64,000 nucleotides of DNA. Source: UBA2108 sp002713215 (GTDB taxonomy: Bacteria; Bacteroidota; Bacteroidia; Flavobacteriales_G; Salibacteraceae). The translations under genes were made by a program, and so were the position numbers. The notes below the pieces were generated by a model that was not told the origin of the DNA, did not search any database, and saw nothing but the letters and a program-made list of their open reading frames with translations. Shown piece by piece: positions 18,170 through 26,794 of the stretch; within the stretch, counting starts at the first letter, position 1; each line of letters opens with the position of its first letter. Where the stretch lies: positions 34,299 to 98,298 of the forward strand of contig CALAPY010000092.1 of NCBI GenBank assembly GCA_937891015.1, in the 5' to 3' direction.

Positions 18170-18239
18170 TGAATATTAAGAGCTTGCGAATTGGTAAGGA
18201 CAATTTCAAAGTAGCGTTTTTTCAGAATAAAAATTTATC

Positions 18240-18247
18240 TACATTTG
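18240..18247 (+). promoter_or_regulatory. -7 promoter box for tRNA-Phe
   Basis: TACATTTG, an exact TAnnTTTG match, followed by GCCGCCC; 13 bases before the mature tRNA 5' end. Confidence 0.6.
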
Positions 18248-18260
18248 CCGCCCTATTACT

Positions 18261-18336
18261 GGTGCCTTAGCTCAGTTGGTAGAGCACAGGACTGAAAATC
18301 CTGGTGTCCCTGGTTCGATTCCTGGAGGCACCACCA
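18261..18336 (+). tRNA. tRNA-Phe (GAA)
   Basis: Cloverleaf fits by eye. The acceptor stem pairs GGTGCCT with AGGCACC, and the D arm contains GCTCAGTTGGTAGAGC. The anticodon stem pairs CAGGA with TCCTG around the loop CTGAAAA (anticodon GAA). The T arm contains GGTTCGATTCC, the discriminator base is A, and CCA is encoded. It has its own -7 box upstream and a strong terminator downstream, so it is a single-gene unit. Confidence 0.97.
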
Positions 18337-18346
18337 GAAATAGTTA

Positions 18347-18380
18347 AAGCCTTGATCTCGTTGAGATTGAGGCTTTTTTT
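18347..18380 (+). terminator. Rho-independent terminator after tRNA-Phe
   Basis: AAAGCCTTGATCTC and GAGATTGAGGCTTT form a 13-14 bp stem (with a G-U pair) around a short loop, followed by seven or more Ts. Confidence 0.9.
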
Positions 18381-18569
18381 GTTGTGCTTATCCTATGACT
18401 AGACATACCCCAAGGGTTCGCCCCCTGCAAATTATAAACATCTCTAAATAGGCCAAACTCTATAATCAATTATAGTGCAGTGTGTGCCATTTGTGCATTT
18501 ATAAACATCCCTTTTTTGTGAAATTCGGGTTCCAAACCTGACTTATCAGGCTTTGATTTGCAGTTCAAA

Positions 18570-19334
18570 ATGAAATTATTCTTGAACAAGGTCATGAAAA
18601 GTAAAACTCAAATTCTTGGAATTCTAATATCTCTTTTGATGGTCTTGGGGTTTATTCTCACTGACCCAATTTCCCAACAACACCGCTACCACCAATTCAC
18701 ATATGATACAATGCTACTCGGAATTCCTAACTTCTGGAATGTAATTACCAACATCCCTTTTATTGTTGTTGGCTTAATCGGGGCACGATGGGTGTGGAAA
18801 CAACATCGGAATTACAGACTCAGAACCTTAGCGTCCTGGCTTTTTATAGGGTTGATTGGAATTGGGATTGGCTCAACCTATTATCACATCAACCCCGCTA
18901 TCGATACACTGTTTTGGGACCGCCTGCCAATGGCATTGGTCTTTTCAATTCTTCTGGTTGTGGTTGTACACAATTTTGTTTCAAAAAAGCTCAGCAGACA
19001 AATACAGTGGCCTGTCATTATTTGCTCTCTTTTAAGTGTTATTTATTGGCGGGTAACTGAGTCTCTTGGCTACGGCGACCTGCGGCCCTATATTTTGGTT
19101 CAGTTTATTCCTATGCTTCTTATCCCCTACTTCCTTTGGTTAAATCGATATGGTAAGGTAAGGGGCTGGATGCTAGCGTCACTGCTGACCTATATTCTTG
19201 CTAAAATCTCCGAACATTTTGATGCTGAGCTTTTTGAACTGACCGGTTTTATCGCAGGCCATCCGATCAAACATTTACTAGCCGCAATGGCAATGATTTT
19301 TATCTTTAAGCACTTTCAAAAAAACGCCTCATGA
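18570..19334 (+). CDS. CREST/ceramidase-superfamily membrane hydrolase
   Basis: Polytopic membrane protein of about 254 residues with seven hydrophobic helices. Three pieces match the CREST superfamily (alkaline ceramidases, PAQR receptors, Per1): an N-terminal IPNFWNVITNIPFIVVG, GIGSTYYHINPAIDTLFWDRLPM carrying Ser, His and Asp, and HPIKHLLAAMAM with the HxxxH metal pair. The substrate is probably an amide- or ester-linked lipid in the inner membrane, which is inference. The start is uncertain: ATG at 18570 is used, ATG at 18594 also fits, and a TTG at 18558 is less likely. It overlaps the next membrane gene by 4 bases, so the two are co-translated. Confidence 0.75.
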   Translation: MKLFLNKVMKSKTQILGILISLLMVLGFILTDPISQQHRYHQFTYDTMLLGIPNFWNVITNIPFIVVGLIGARWVWKQHRNYRLRTLASWLFIGLIGIGIGSTYYHINPAIDTLFWDRLPMALVFSILLVVVVHNFVSKKLSRQIQWPVIICSLLSVIYWRVTESLGYGDLRPYILVQFIPMLLIPYFLWLNRYGKVRGWMLASLLTYILAKISEHFDAELFELTGFIAGHPIKHLLAAMAMIFIFKHFQKNAS

Positions 19335-19975
19335 GTTTTTCACTTGCAATTTCCGATTTCCGAACTCCTTTTAAAAAGAACAGCCTTTTAATTGGAATGG
19401 TTTTAACCTTCGTTCTGTTATGGGCCTCTACCCTGTTTCAAACTACCGACCTTAACAACTGGTTCCTGGAAAACCTTCTGGTTATCTTGTTTCTTTCGGT
19501 GCTGTCCTTAACCTATTCCAGATATAAGTTCAGTGACTTATCCTATCTTATGATATTTGTTTACTTGTGCTTACACATTCATGGTGCCATGCACACCTAT
19601 GCGGAAGCACCCATTGGTTATTGGCTGTCTGATGCGCTTAGTTGGTCCCGGAATAATTACGATCGAATCGTACATTTTTCGTTTGGCTTTTTATTGGCCT
19701 ATCCCATGCGCGAAGTATTTCTCAATATTCTTAAGGTAAAACGATGGGTGGCCTGGTTGCTTCCCATGGAAATCACACTTTCCTTTAGCGGAATGTATGA
19801 GATTATTGAATGGTCAGTGGCCGACTTATTTTTCCCCGAACAGGGAGTTGCCTATCTCGGCACGCAGGGAGACATTTGGGATGCCCAAAAAGACATGGCT
19901 CTTGCCTTTCTGGGCTCTATCCTTATTACTATAATCGTATTGGCCATTCGCAAGGCGTGGCGAATAGAAACCTGA
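19331..19975 (+). CDS. DUF2238 (YjdF-like) membrane protein
   Basis: A 214-residue inner-membrane protein with about six hydrophobic helices. The family signature is visible: HGAMHTYAEAPIGYW, NNYDRIVHFSFGFLLAYPMRE, MYEIIEWSVA and GTQGDIWDAQKDMALAFLGS. All the Asp/Glu/His residues conserved in YjdF-family proteins seem present, which suggests an unrecognised membrane enzyme or transporter. Its ATG overlaps the stop of the CREST protein gene. It converges on the M3 peptidase with only 4 bases between the stops. Confidence 0.85.
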   Translation: MSFSLAISDFRTPFKKNSLLIGMVLTFVLLWASTLFQTTDLNNWFLENLLVILFLSVLSLTYSRYKFSDLSYLMIFVYLCLHIHGAMHTYAEAPIGYWLSDALSWSRNNYDRIVHFSFGFLLAYPMREVFLNILKVKRWVAWLLPMEITLSFSGMYEIIEWSVADLFFPEQGVAYLGTQGDIWDAQKDMALAFLGSILITIIVLAIRKAWRIET

Positions 19976-19979
19976 AAAC

Positions 19980-22157
19980 TTATTCTGCTGCTACGGGAAA
20001 CCCTCTATCCCGCATTAATGCGTCAATCTTTGCGTCTCTTCCTCTAAACAATCGATATGCCTCCGCAGGATCGATGGCGTTTCGTGGTGCGAATAAATAC
20101 TTCACTGCTTTATCAGCTAATTCTTTGTCGTAAAAGCCGTTTGGAGCTTCAGCGAATGCCTCTGCAGCATCGGCGGTTAACACATCGGCCCACATGTATC
20201 CATAATAGGCGGTCGCATATCCCTCACCGGAGAACACATGGCCAAAGTGTGGGGTTCTATGCCGCATGGGTAATTCTTTTGGCATCTTCATTTCTGTCAA
20301 GGTCTCTCGCTCAAATTTATCGATGTCAATTTCAGCTGGGTCGGCCAGGTGAAGCTTCATGTCCATAATAGCCGAAGCTAGATATTCGGTCGTAGCAAAC
20401 CCCTGGTTAAAGGTGCTTGCCTTTTTAATTTTTGCAGCTAATTCGGCCGGCATAGGCTCCCCGGTTTGGCTATGCACCAGGTAATTATTAATCACCTCAT
20501 CGGTAGACAACCAGCGTTCGAGCAGTTGCGATTGAAATTCAGTATAGTCCCTAACTCCACCATTCAAGGTTGGGTATTTTACATTGGCGGAAAAGAAGTG
20601 TAATGCATGGCCAAACTCGTGGAAGAAAGTTGTCGCGTCATCCCAGGAAACCAACAACGCTTCTCCGGGCGCAGGTTTTACAAAATTTGAATTGTTGGAC
20701 GCCAATACGTTTTTATCTCCATCAAAACTAGATTGGCTTCGATATGTCGTTGCCCAGGCACCCGATCGTTTTCCTTTTCTTGCATAGGGGTCAAGGTACC
20801 AAAGCCCTACATTTTCACCCGTATTGATGTCGGTTACCTCCCACACTTTTACATCTTCATGAAATACAGGGACGGAACCCTCCGGTACAGGAGTGAATTT
20901 GAAATTGAAAAGCTTTCCCGCAACCATATGCATGGCCTCAGTAAGTTTGTTCAATTGCAGGTACTGTTTTACTTCCTCTGAATTTAAATCGTATTTCTCC
21001 TTTCGTACTTTTTCGGCATAGAAACGATAATCCCAGGGTTCAATGGTAATGTTATCGCCGTTCTTATTGGTTATGGCTTGCATATCGGCTACTTCTTCCG
21101 CAACGCGTGCGATAGCAGCAGGCCATACCGCCTCCATAAGGGCCATGGCATTTTCAGGGGTTTTGGCCATTCGGTCTTGCAAGCGCCACTCAGCATAGTT
21201 TTTATACCCAAGAATTTCAACTTTTTTCCTTCGAAGCCTTAGTATTTCAGCAATCAGTTCGTTGTTATCGTATTCATCGCCATTGTCTCCCCGAGAGTAA
21301 TAGTTGGTCCACACTTGCTTCCGTAAATCCCTTTCGGTGGAGTATGTCAAAAACGGATCCATGGAAGAACGGCTATTGGTAATAGCGTACTTACCTTCCT
21401 GGCCTTTATCTGCGGCAATTCTTGCTGCGGATTTAATAAACCCTTCCGACAAACCACCCAACTGGTCTTCGTTGAGGTAGGTTACGTAATTTTCTTCATC
21501 GTGTAGTACGTTATTTGAAAACTGGGTGTAGAGGCTTGAAAGCTCTTTGCTCAATTTGGCATATTCTGCCTTTTTCTCTGCATCCAATTCAGCCCCTTTC
21601 ATGGTAAACCCTAAGTAGGTTAACTCTACTACCCGCTGTTGTTCTGCTGGGAGCGGTGTTTTCTGTGAAGCTTCATAAACGGTTTTTATCCGTTTAAATA
21701 GTTTTTCGTTCTGGGTTATTTTGGATTGGAAGTCAGAAAATAATGGCGCAAGTTCCTTTTGAATTTCCCTAAATTCAGGAGAAGACATGTTGGCGCTTAA
21801 TATTCCGTAATAAGCAAACAGTCGATTAAGTTCTGCACCTGACCGCTCCATCTCCGCTATTGTATTTTCGAAAGTAGGAGCTTCAGAGTTGTTTGCAATG
21901 GCATCTATTTCTTTTAGTTTGATTTCCATGCCTAGCATTACGGCCGGCTTTACATCTTCTATTTTAACCTGATCAAAAGCAGGAACACCACCATAAGGCC
22001 CTGACCATTCTTTTAGGAGTATATTATCAATCATGTGTTCTTCTTTAGTCTCTTCTTGTTGAGCGCATCCATAGAATAACAGGGTTACACCTGTTAGTGC
22101 CAATAGGCTAATTGCTTTAAACGATTTAGTCATCATCTTGTTTTTTAGGGAGAACAT
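19980..22157 (-). CDS. M3-family peptidyl-dipeptidase (Dcp-like), lipoprotein
   Basis: Zinc metallopeptidase that removes dipeptides from peptide C-termini. The 725 residues start with a signal peptide and a lipobox-like FYGCAQQEE, so the protein is probably an envelope lipoprotein. The catalytic motif FFHEFGHALHFF is near residue 513, with the third ligand expected in the following NGGVRDYTEFQSQLLERW segment. C-terminal GYMWADVLTADAAEAF and YLFAPRNAIDPAEAYRLFRGR are characteristic of Dcp. Length agrees with Dcp (about 680-720). ATGs at 22136 and 22133 also give a good signal peptide, so the start may be 7-8 codons later. It appears monocistronic. Confidence 0.93.
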   Translation of the reverse strand: MFSLKNKMMTKSFKAISLLALTGVTLLFYGCAQQEETKEEHMIDNILLKEWSGPYGGVPAFDQVKIEDVKPAVMLGMEIKLKEIDAIANNSEAPTFENTIAEMERSGAELNRLFAYYGILSANMSSPEFREIQKELAPLFSDFQSKITQNEKLFKRIKTVYEASQKTPLPAEQQRVVELTYLGFTMKGAELDAEKKAEYAKLSKELSSLYTQFSNNVLHDEENYVTYLNEDQLGGLSEGFIKSAARIAADKGQEGKYAITNSRSSMDPFLTYSTERDLRKQVWTNYYSRGDNGDEYDNNELIAEILRLRRKKVEILGYKNYAEWRLQDRMAKTPENAMALMEAVWPAAIARVAEEVADMQAITNKNGDNITIEPWDYRFYAEKVRKEKYDLNSEEVKQYLQLNKLTEAMHMVAGKLFNFKFTPVPEGSVPVFHEDVKVWEVTDINTGENVGLWYLDPYARKGKRSGAWATTYRSQSSFDGDKNVLASNNSNFVKPAPGEALLVSWDDATTFFHEFGHALHFFSANVKYPTLNGGVRDYTEFQSQLLERWLSTDEVINNYLVHSQTGEPMPAELAAKIKKASTFNQGFATTEYLASAIMDMKLHLADPAEIDIDKFERETLTEMKMPKELPMRHRTPHFGHVFSGEGYATAYYGYMWADVLTADAAEAFAEAPNGFYDKELADKAVKYLFAPRNAIDPAEAYRLFRGRDAKIDALMRDRGFPVAAE

Positions 22158-22211
22158 AAATACAAAAAAAGGAGAGTACTCTCACTTACCGCTTATGTAT
22201 TTATAGGCATT

Positions 22212-22240
22212 TGGCCCGGACGAGACTCGAACCCGCGACC
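22212..22240 (-). pseudogene. tRNA 3'-half remnant
   Basis: On the minus strand the sequence reads as a T arm (GCGGG, TTCGAGT, CTCGT, closing with two G-U pairs) followed by CCGGGCC and A, i.e. acceptor 3' strand plus discriminator. No matching GGCCCGG 5' strand, D arm or anticodon arm is found within 120 bases upstream on that strand. It is therefore a tRNA fragment rather than a gene, perhaps left by recombination or integration. Confidence 0.55.
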
Positions 22241-22357
22241 CCATTGGGCTTTGGCTTTTCACACCGGTCAATGTGAGTTTCACTTTGATCGAGATTAGCT
22301 GCGCTGATCTCTTGTGGGGGAGGTACAAATAAAAGCTCCTTGCACTTCTCGCAAATA

Positions 22358-22437
22358 CTTTTTTAGTTTGTCACGCCCATCGAAGCCCGCCTGCCTGTCA
22401 GACAGGCAAACTTCGTAAGCGTTCTAAACTAAAAAAG
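22358..22437. repeat. Nested inverted repeat (REP-like palindrome)
   Basis: A perfect 12-base inverted repeat (CTTTTTTAGTTT at 22358-22369, AAACTAAAAAAG at 22426-22437) encloses a second palindrome at 22381-22415. The inner palindrome has CGAAG/CTTCG ends and the core GCCTGTCAGACAGGC. The whole could fold into a hairpin of roughly 80 bases. The GC-rich core resembles dispersed palindromes common in Bacteroidota intergenic DNA; only one copy was noticed in this window. Confidence 0.65.
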
Positions 22438-22466
22438 CCCCTTCCGTTTCACGAAAGAGGCTTTTA
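22434..22466 (-). terminator. Rho-independent terminator after tRNA-Val
   Basis: Minus-strand AAAAGCCTCTTTCGT pairs with ACGGAAGGGGCTTTT around a short loop, ending in a T run. It begins 5 bases past the mature 3' end of tRNA-Val. Confidence 0.85.
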
Positions 22467-22470
22467 CTTG

Positions 22471-22545
22471 TGGGCGATGAGAGATTCGAACTCCCGACCC
22501 CCTGGGTGTAAACCAGGTGCTCTGAACCAACTGAGCTAATCGCCC
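22471..22545 (-). tRNA. tRNA-Val (TAC)
   Basis: Minus-strand cloverleaf. The acceptor pairs GGGCGAT with ATCGCCC, with discriminator A. The D stem is GCTC/GAGC, and the anticodon stem CCTGG/CCAGG surrounds TTTACAC (anticodon TAC). The T arm is GGGAG TTCGAAT CTCTC. CCA is not encoded, unlike the tRNA-Phe in this window. It has its own promoter and terminator. Confidence 0.96.
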
Positions 22546-22578
22546 GAAAAAAAGAACTGGTCCCGAATTTTCGGGCTG

Positions 22579-22608
22579 CAAATATAGTGCGATTTCTAAT
22601 TATTGCAA
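22579..22608 (-). promoter_or_regulatory. Promoter of tRNA-Val
   Basis: Minus strand: TTG (22606-22608), 19 bases, then TATATTTG (22579-22586), an almost ideal Bacteroidota -33/-7 promoter. It starts only a few bases beyond the stop of the ABC transporter gene. A small CCCGAA/TTCGGG hairpin lies between the box and the tRNA. Confidence 0.7.
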
Positions 22609-22614
22609 GGTTTT

Positions 22615-25600
22615 TTATTCTGGTTTTGTTTTGCCCATAAACCTCATGTTCATCAGCTTATTAAGCAGGTCGAAATAGAGGACCAGCATTAAACCAAAGC
22701 TAATCAGCCAAAGAATAACCACATTGTACCAATAGGTGGGGTATAGTTTTCCAAATATGGGTTTCTTACTCGCATAAAAATGATTGACTCCTTCCTCGGG
22801 AAGTTGGTAAACCAGGTTTTCGTTTCTCAACAACTCGCCCTCGGTTTCAACCAGTTTTTTAATTCCGTTTTTGTTATTTAAAAACTCCCACAACTGCTCA
22901 TTTTCATGGCTGGTTTTAAATTTAAAAAACGCCTCTTCTCCTCCCAGCTGCTTTTTTAAGGCAAAGGTAATCTCGTCTTTTTCTACCGAATATTTTTGAA
23001 CCATCCGGTTGTAATAGTTCCTTAAAACCTGAATAAAGGCTCTCATTTGCTCCACATCAACAAGTGATACCTTACTCAAATCATCGTGTTTTTCTCCATT
23101 CCAATGAACAATTTCTTTTTCAGGCAATTCACTAAATTCACTATAGATCAGCGATGTTTTATAGACAACTTCTTCCTGCGACTTTGGTTCCTTGAGTTCC
23201 TTTTTTAAGTTGTTTTCAATGGCGCTAATGGCCGCTTCAATTTCAGGAACCCAATAGTTTTTCATGAAATTATAATGGTACAACCTGGAGTTGACATCGT
23301 AAAAGTTAACCTCATAAGCATTGGTTGTAACCTGCTCCACGGCTAATGCCTCGTACGCCCACCTCGATGCCATAATATTACCTATAAGCGGAACACCTCG
23401 TTGGGCTGAGAACCAGGGATTGAGTTCGTTATACTTTACCAACAAGCCACTAAATAGTATTTGGGGAATAATGATAAATGGAATAAGAATGTAAATGGTG
23501 ACCACTTTCTTAAAACTCGCTGAAATATTTAAACCGGTAACATTGGCAAAACAAGCGGCAGAGAACAATACCATCCAATATTGAAAGGTCATGCCCTCAA
23601 TTCCTAAAATGGCATTTCCTATGATTACGTAAAGAAAAACCTGAACACTGGAAATGGTAAACTGAATTAGCACTTTGGATGCCAGGTAGCCTCCCACACT
23701 TAAATTTAAAAAACGCTCCCTTACCCGAATTTTTTTGTCCTTAATAATCTCTTCGGCACTTACCGACATCCCCAAAAACAGCGCAACAACAACTGAAATA
23801 AACAAGTAGGCCAGTACATTACCGTTGTCCCTGAATACGTACTCCGATGTTCCACCAAACTCGTTTCTATACCTTAAAAAACCAGCAATAATGACGGCCA
23901 AAACGGGTGCCTCTAACAAGTTAACCACTAAGTATTGCGTGTTCGATATCTTAGAGAGGACGTCGCGCATTACAAAAACCTTAAATTGTTTTAGAAGTTT
24001 CGGTATTGCAAACTCAATCTTAGGAATCTTACTCGGTGCTTTAGGAGTAGAAAGGCCCTTACTAATTTGTTCTTTGTATCTGTTTCTCCAGTCTTTCGGA
24101 CTCTTTTTTCGCTCGTTGGTTAAATCGCCGTATTCGTCAACTACTTTGGCTTCTATGATATCAAAAACCTGCTCGGGGTTAACGTTTCCACAACTTAAAC
24201 AATCACCATTATCACTACTTAACTGACCACTTGCATCCCTAAAATAGGAGATGCTATCCAGTGGGTCGCCCTGATAAATCAGGTATCCTCCTTTGTCCAA
24301 TATCAGTAGTTTGTCAAACATTTTAAAAATATCAGAGCTTGGTTGGTGAATTACAACAAAAACAATTTTTCCCTTTAGGGTTAATTCTTTAAGCAGGTCC
24401 ATAATGTTTTCAGAGTCTCTGGAACTTAGCCCTGAAGTTGGTTCATCAACAAAAAGAATGGATGGTTCACGAATCAACTCCAAAGCAATGTTTAGTCTTT
24501 TTCGTTGACCCCCACTAATGGTCTTCTCCAAAACTGAACCTACCTTGAGGTCACTGGTTTCACTTAAGCCCAGTGAGCTTAAAATTTCCAACACCCTGTC
24601 CTTGACTTCTCTGTCATGAAGGTTTCCAAAACTGAGAAGGGCATTGAAATAAAGGTTTTGAAAAACGGTTAAATCTTCAATGAGTAAATCATCCTGAGGC
24701 ACATATCCAATCAACCCTTCAACCAATGGGTTGTTGTCGTGAATGCTAATATCGTTAACACAAACCTTTCCCGCCGATGGTGTATAATTTCCATTGAGCA
24801 CATTGATCAGTGTTGATTTTCCGGTGCCACTACCACCCATTATACCAACCATTTGACCCGAAGAAGCACTAAACGACATGGGATATAGGCCCCTGTCTTT
24901 TTTGTTGAATTTGTATTCCAACTCGTCGGTAGTGAACAATACCGGTGTATCGATTTGTTCGTTCGTATATCGGGCGAGAATATCGCTGTGGTATATCGGC
25001 GAAATTCGGGAGCTTCGAATGGACGCGCCCTGCCTAAAAAGATAAACCTTTCCCTTTCTTATCTGATTCCCACCAATGTATAGCTCTTGCTTTTCGAGCA
25101 TTCTAAAAACAATAACCCGTGAGCTTTTTAGGTGGAGGAACAACAACCGAGAGCTTAACCCTGTATGCGCTTTGATGCGATGTTTTGTGTCATCTTCCGG
25201 GCCATAAATGAAAAACTCTTCATCACTTTCTTCCAGCTTATCGGTAATGCAAATAAATTTTTGAAGTAGTTTAAACTCATCGGGGTTTACATTAAATGCT
25301 TCTGCAATGGCAGCTAAAAACTCCAGATTTTGATCCGATAAAATGTTTTGCTCGTAGATGTATTCGACCAGTCGAATAAGAACCAGTAGTTTTTGTTGGC
25401 GTGTAAGGGTTTGGTTTAATTCGGTTGCAATTCTTAAAATTTTAACTGCATTACGGGCGGTGTGTTTTACTACACCATCCTTCTTCCTTTTTCTAAAGTG
25501 GTGCTTTTGTACGTATTCATCGTACAGTTGAAGGTATTCGGCTACTATGGAAGGGCTAAGCTCTTCTTCCAAAAACTGACGTACGGTATCTTTACTTTTA

Positions 25601-25671
25601 TCGTTAAGCCCATCAACATCTGCTACAATTGCAAACAGTTGCATTAACGCTTTCAATACCGATTCACTCAT
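22615..25671 (-). CDS. ABCG-type ABC transporter (ATPase-permease fusion) with TerB-like N-terminus
   Basis: A 1018-residue ABC half-transporter in the ATPase-first order of the ABCG/White group. Residues about 1-140 are all-helical and resemble a TerB-like domain, and about 145-240 form a beta-rich linker. The ATPase domain has Walker A GGSGTGKST near 278-286, the signature SGGQRKRLNIALEL near 382, Walker B ILFVDEPTSGLSSRDSE, and an H-loop VIHQPSSD. The ABC-2 permease domain (about 590-830) has some six helices, then a soluble coiled region, and a final helix near 985-1008. Two CxxC cysteines occur in DCLSCGN near 495. Substrate unknown. It appears monocistronic. Confidence 0.88.
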   Translation of the reverse strand: MSESVLKALMQLFAIVADVDGLNDKSKDTVRQFLEEELSPSIVAEYLQLYDEYVQKHHFRKRKKDGVVKHTARNAVKILRIATELNQTLTRQQKLLVLIRLVEYIYEQNILSDQNLEFLAAIAEAFNVNPDEFKLLQKFICITDKLEESDEEFFIYGPEDDTKHRIKAHTGLSSRLLFLHLKSSRVIVFRMLEKQELYIGGNQIRKGKVYLFRQGASIRSSRISPIYHSDILARYTNEQIDTPVLFTTDELEYKFNKKDRGLYPMSFSASSGQMVGIMGGSGTGKSTLINVLNGNYTPSAGKVCVNDISIHDNNPLVEGLIGYVPQDDLLIEDLTVFQNLYFNALLSFGNLHDREVKDRVLEILSSLGLSETSDLKVGSVLEKTISGGQRKRLNIALELIREPSILFVDEPTSGLSSRDSENIMDLLKELTLKGKIVFVVIHQPSSDIFKMFDKLLILDKGGYLIYQGDPLDSISYFRDASGQLSSDNGDCLSCGNVNPEQVFDIIEAKVVDEYGDLTNERKKSPKDWRNRYKEQISKGLSTPKAPSKIPKIEFAIPKLLKQFKVFVMRDVLSKISNTQYLVVNLLEAPVLAVIIAGFLRYRNEFGGTSEYVFRDNGNVLAYLFISVVVALFLGMSVSAEEIIKDKKIRVRERFLNLSVGGYLASKVLIQFTISSVQVFLYVIIGNAILGIEGMTFQYWMVLFSAACFANVTGLNISASFKKVVTIYILIPFIIIPQILFSGLLVKYNELNPWFSAQRGVPLIGNIMASRWAYEALAVEQVTTNAYEVNFYDVNSRLYHYNFMKNYWVPEIEAAISAIENNLKKELKEPKSQEEVVYKTSLIYSEFSELPEKEIVHWNGEKHDDLSKVSLVDVEQMRAFIQVLRNYYNRMVQKYSVEKDEITFALKKQLGGEEAFFKFKTSHENEQLWEFLNNKNGIKKLVETEGELLRNENLVYQLPEEGVNHFYASKKPIFGKLYPTYWYNVVILWLISFGLMLVLYFDLLNKLMNMRFMGKTKPE

Positions 25672-25757
25672 TTAGCAGGCAGGGTTTTAATAATTGTCGC
25701 AGCATACATTACGCGAGTGAAGATATAAAGTTCTGTTTATTCTAATTGGAGTTAAAA

Positions 25758-26159
25758 TTACTCTTTACAATCAATTAATTGGTCACCTACTTCGGTAATA
25801 GTGACTTGTTTTAGATTCGGGTTAATGTTCTTTGAAATGTAGTTGATTATGTTGTGAATGTCAACATCACTAAGCAAGTGTTGTCCCTCCATTTTACCTT
25901 CGAACTTTACTCCATTTACCACTAAGCCACCTTGTGTTCCAAAACGGATCAGACACGCCAATTTATCCTGATTTTGTTCTAAATAATCTGCATTTTTTAG
26001 CGGAGGATAAAGTTGTTGAAGTCCATCTCCTTCAATCCCGTGACAGTTGGCACATTTTTCTTCATACATTTCCTTGCCATAATCCCGCCCGGAGGGTATG
26101 CACGAGCACACAATTACCGGCCCCAGGATTATATAAAGAAAGGTCCTTGCTAATTTCAT
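25758..26159 (-). CDS. Class I c-type cytochrome lipoprotein
   Basis: A 133-residue exported electron carrier. The N-terminal signal ends in a lipobox-like VCSCIPSG. The heme site CANCHG is near residues 36-41, and the distal Met is likely in GKMEGQHLLSD near 90. The C-terminal helix HNIINYISKNINPN is typical of class I cytochromes. Its start overlaps the stop of the SCO1 gene by one base. This pairing suggests a link to cytochrome oxidase or another copper-dependent respiratory enzyme. Confidence 0.9.
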   Translation of the reverse strand: MKLARTFLYIILGPVIVCSCIPSGRDYGKEMYEEKCANCHGIEGDGLQQLYPPLKNADYLEQNQDKLACLIRFGTQGGLVVNGVKFEGKMEGQHLLSDVDIHNIINYISKNINPNLKQVTITEVGDQLIDCKE

Positions 26160-26788
26160 TATGAGCTCTCTTTAATAAGTGTTTTAATGTCGGCTCTGAG
26201 CTTGTTCATTTCCTTAGACTTGGTGCCATCATAATAAGCCCTGATTCTTCTTTTACCATCGAGCAGTACAAAGGCACCACTGTGAATAACACCTCCTGGT
26301 GCATGTGGATCTTCACCCGCACTAACCATGTATTTTTCAGCCAGGCTAAAAATTTTATCCTTTTCACCCGTAACAAAATACCAGTTGTTAGGTGCGTTTA
26401 ATTTCGTTGCATATTTTTTTAAAACCGGAACTGAATCGTGCCGTGTATCAATGGAGTGGGATAAAAACAAAACCCTTTCATTGTCTTTGAATTCTTCTGC
26501 CATTTGCAACATATTCTTGCTCATTTTTGGGCAAATTGTTGGGCAGGATGTGAAGAAAAAATCGGTTACGTAAATTTTATCTTTTACAAGTTGTTCGTCA
26601 AAAATATTTCCGTTGTGATCAGTAAAACGAAAATCCGGAAGGGTGTAATAAATGGTGTCCGTTACTAGTTCTCCGTTTTTATATTCGGTATCGAAATCGT
26701 GTCGTCCAAGAATAGGAAGTGATTGATCCTTTTCCTCACAGGACGAGAGTAAAACTGAAGCAACTAAAAAAAGCAGGAAAGCCCTCAT
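26159..26788 (-). CDS. SCO1/SenC-family copper chaperone
   Basis: Thioredoxin-fold protein that delivers copper to, or reduces, the CuA site of cytochrome oxidase. Of 209 residues, the first about 20 are a lipoprotein signal (VLLSSCEEK). The copper site CPTICP is near residues 80-85 (CxxxC) in FFFTSCPTICPKMSKN, and the ligand His lies in VIHSGAFVLLDGK near 170. Length is typical. Encoded 6 bases after a small lipoprotein gene and coupled to the cytochrome c gene. Confidence 0.93.
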   Translation of the reverse strand: MRAFLLFLVASVLLSSCEEKDQSLPILGRHDFDTEYKNGELVTDTIYYTLPDFRFTDHNGNIFDEQLVKDKIYVTDFFFTSCPTICPKMSKNMLQMAEEFKDNERVLFLSHSIDTRHDSVPVLKKYATKLNAPNNWYFVTGEKDKIFSLAEKYMVSAGEDPHAPGGVIHSGAFVLLDGKRRIRAYYDGTKSKEMNKLRADIKTLIKESS

Positions 26789-26794
26789 TCCGTA

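Noticed and set aside
18558..18569. TTG start for the CREST protein
   Set aside because: ATG codons at 18570 and 18594 are available and better suited; no promoter or ribosome-binding evidence favours the TTG.
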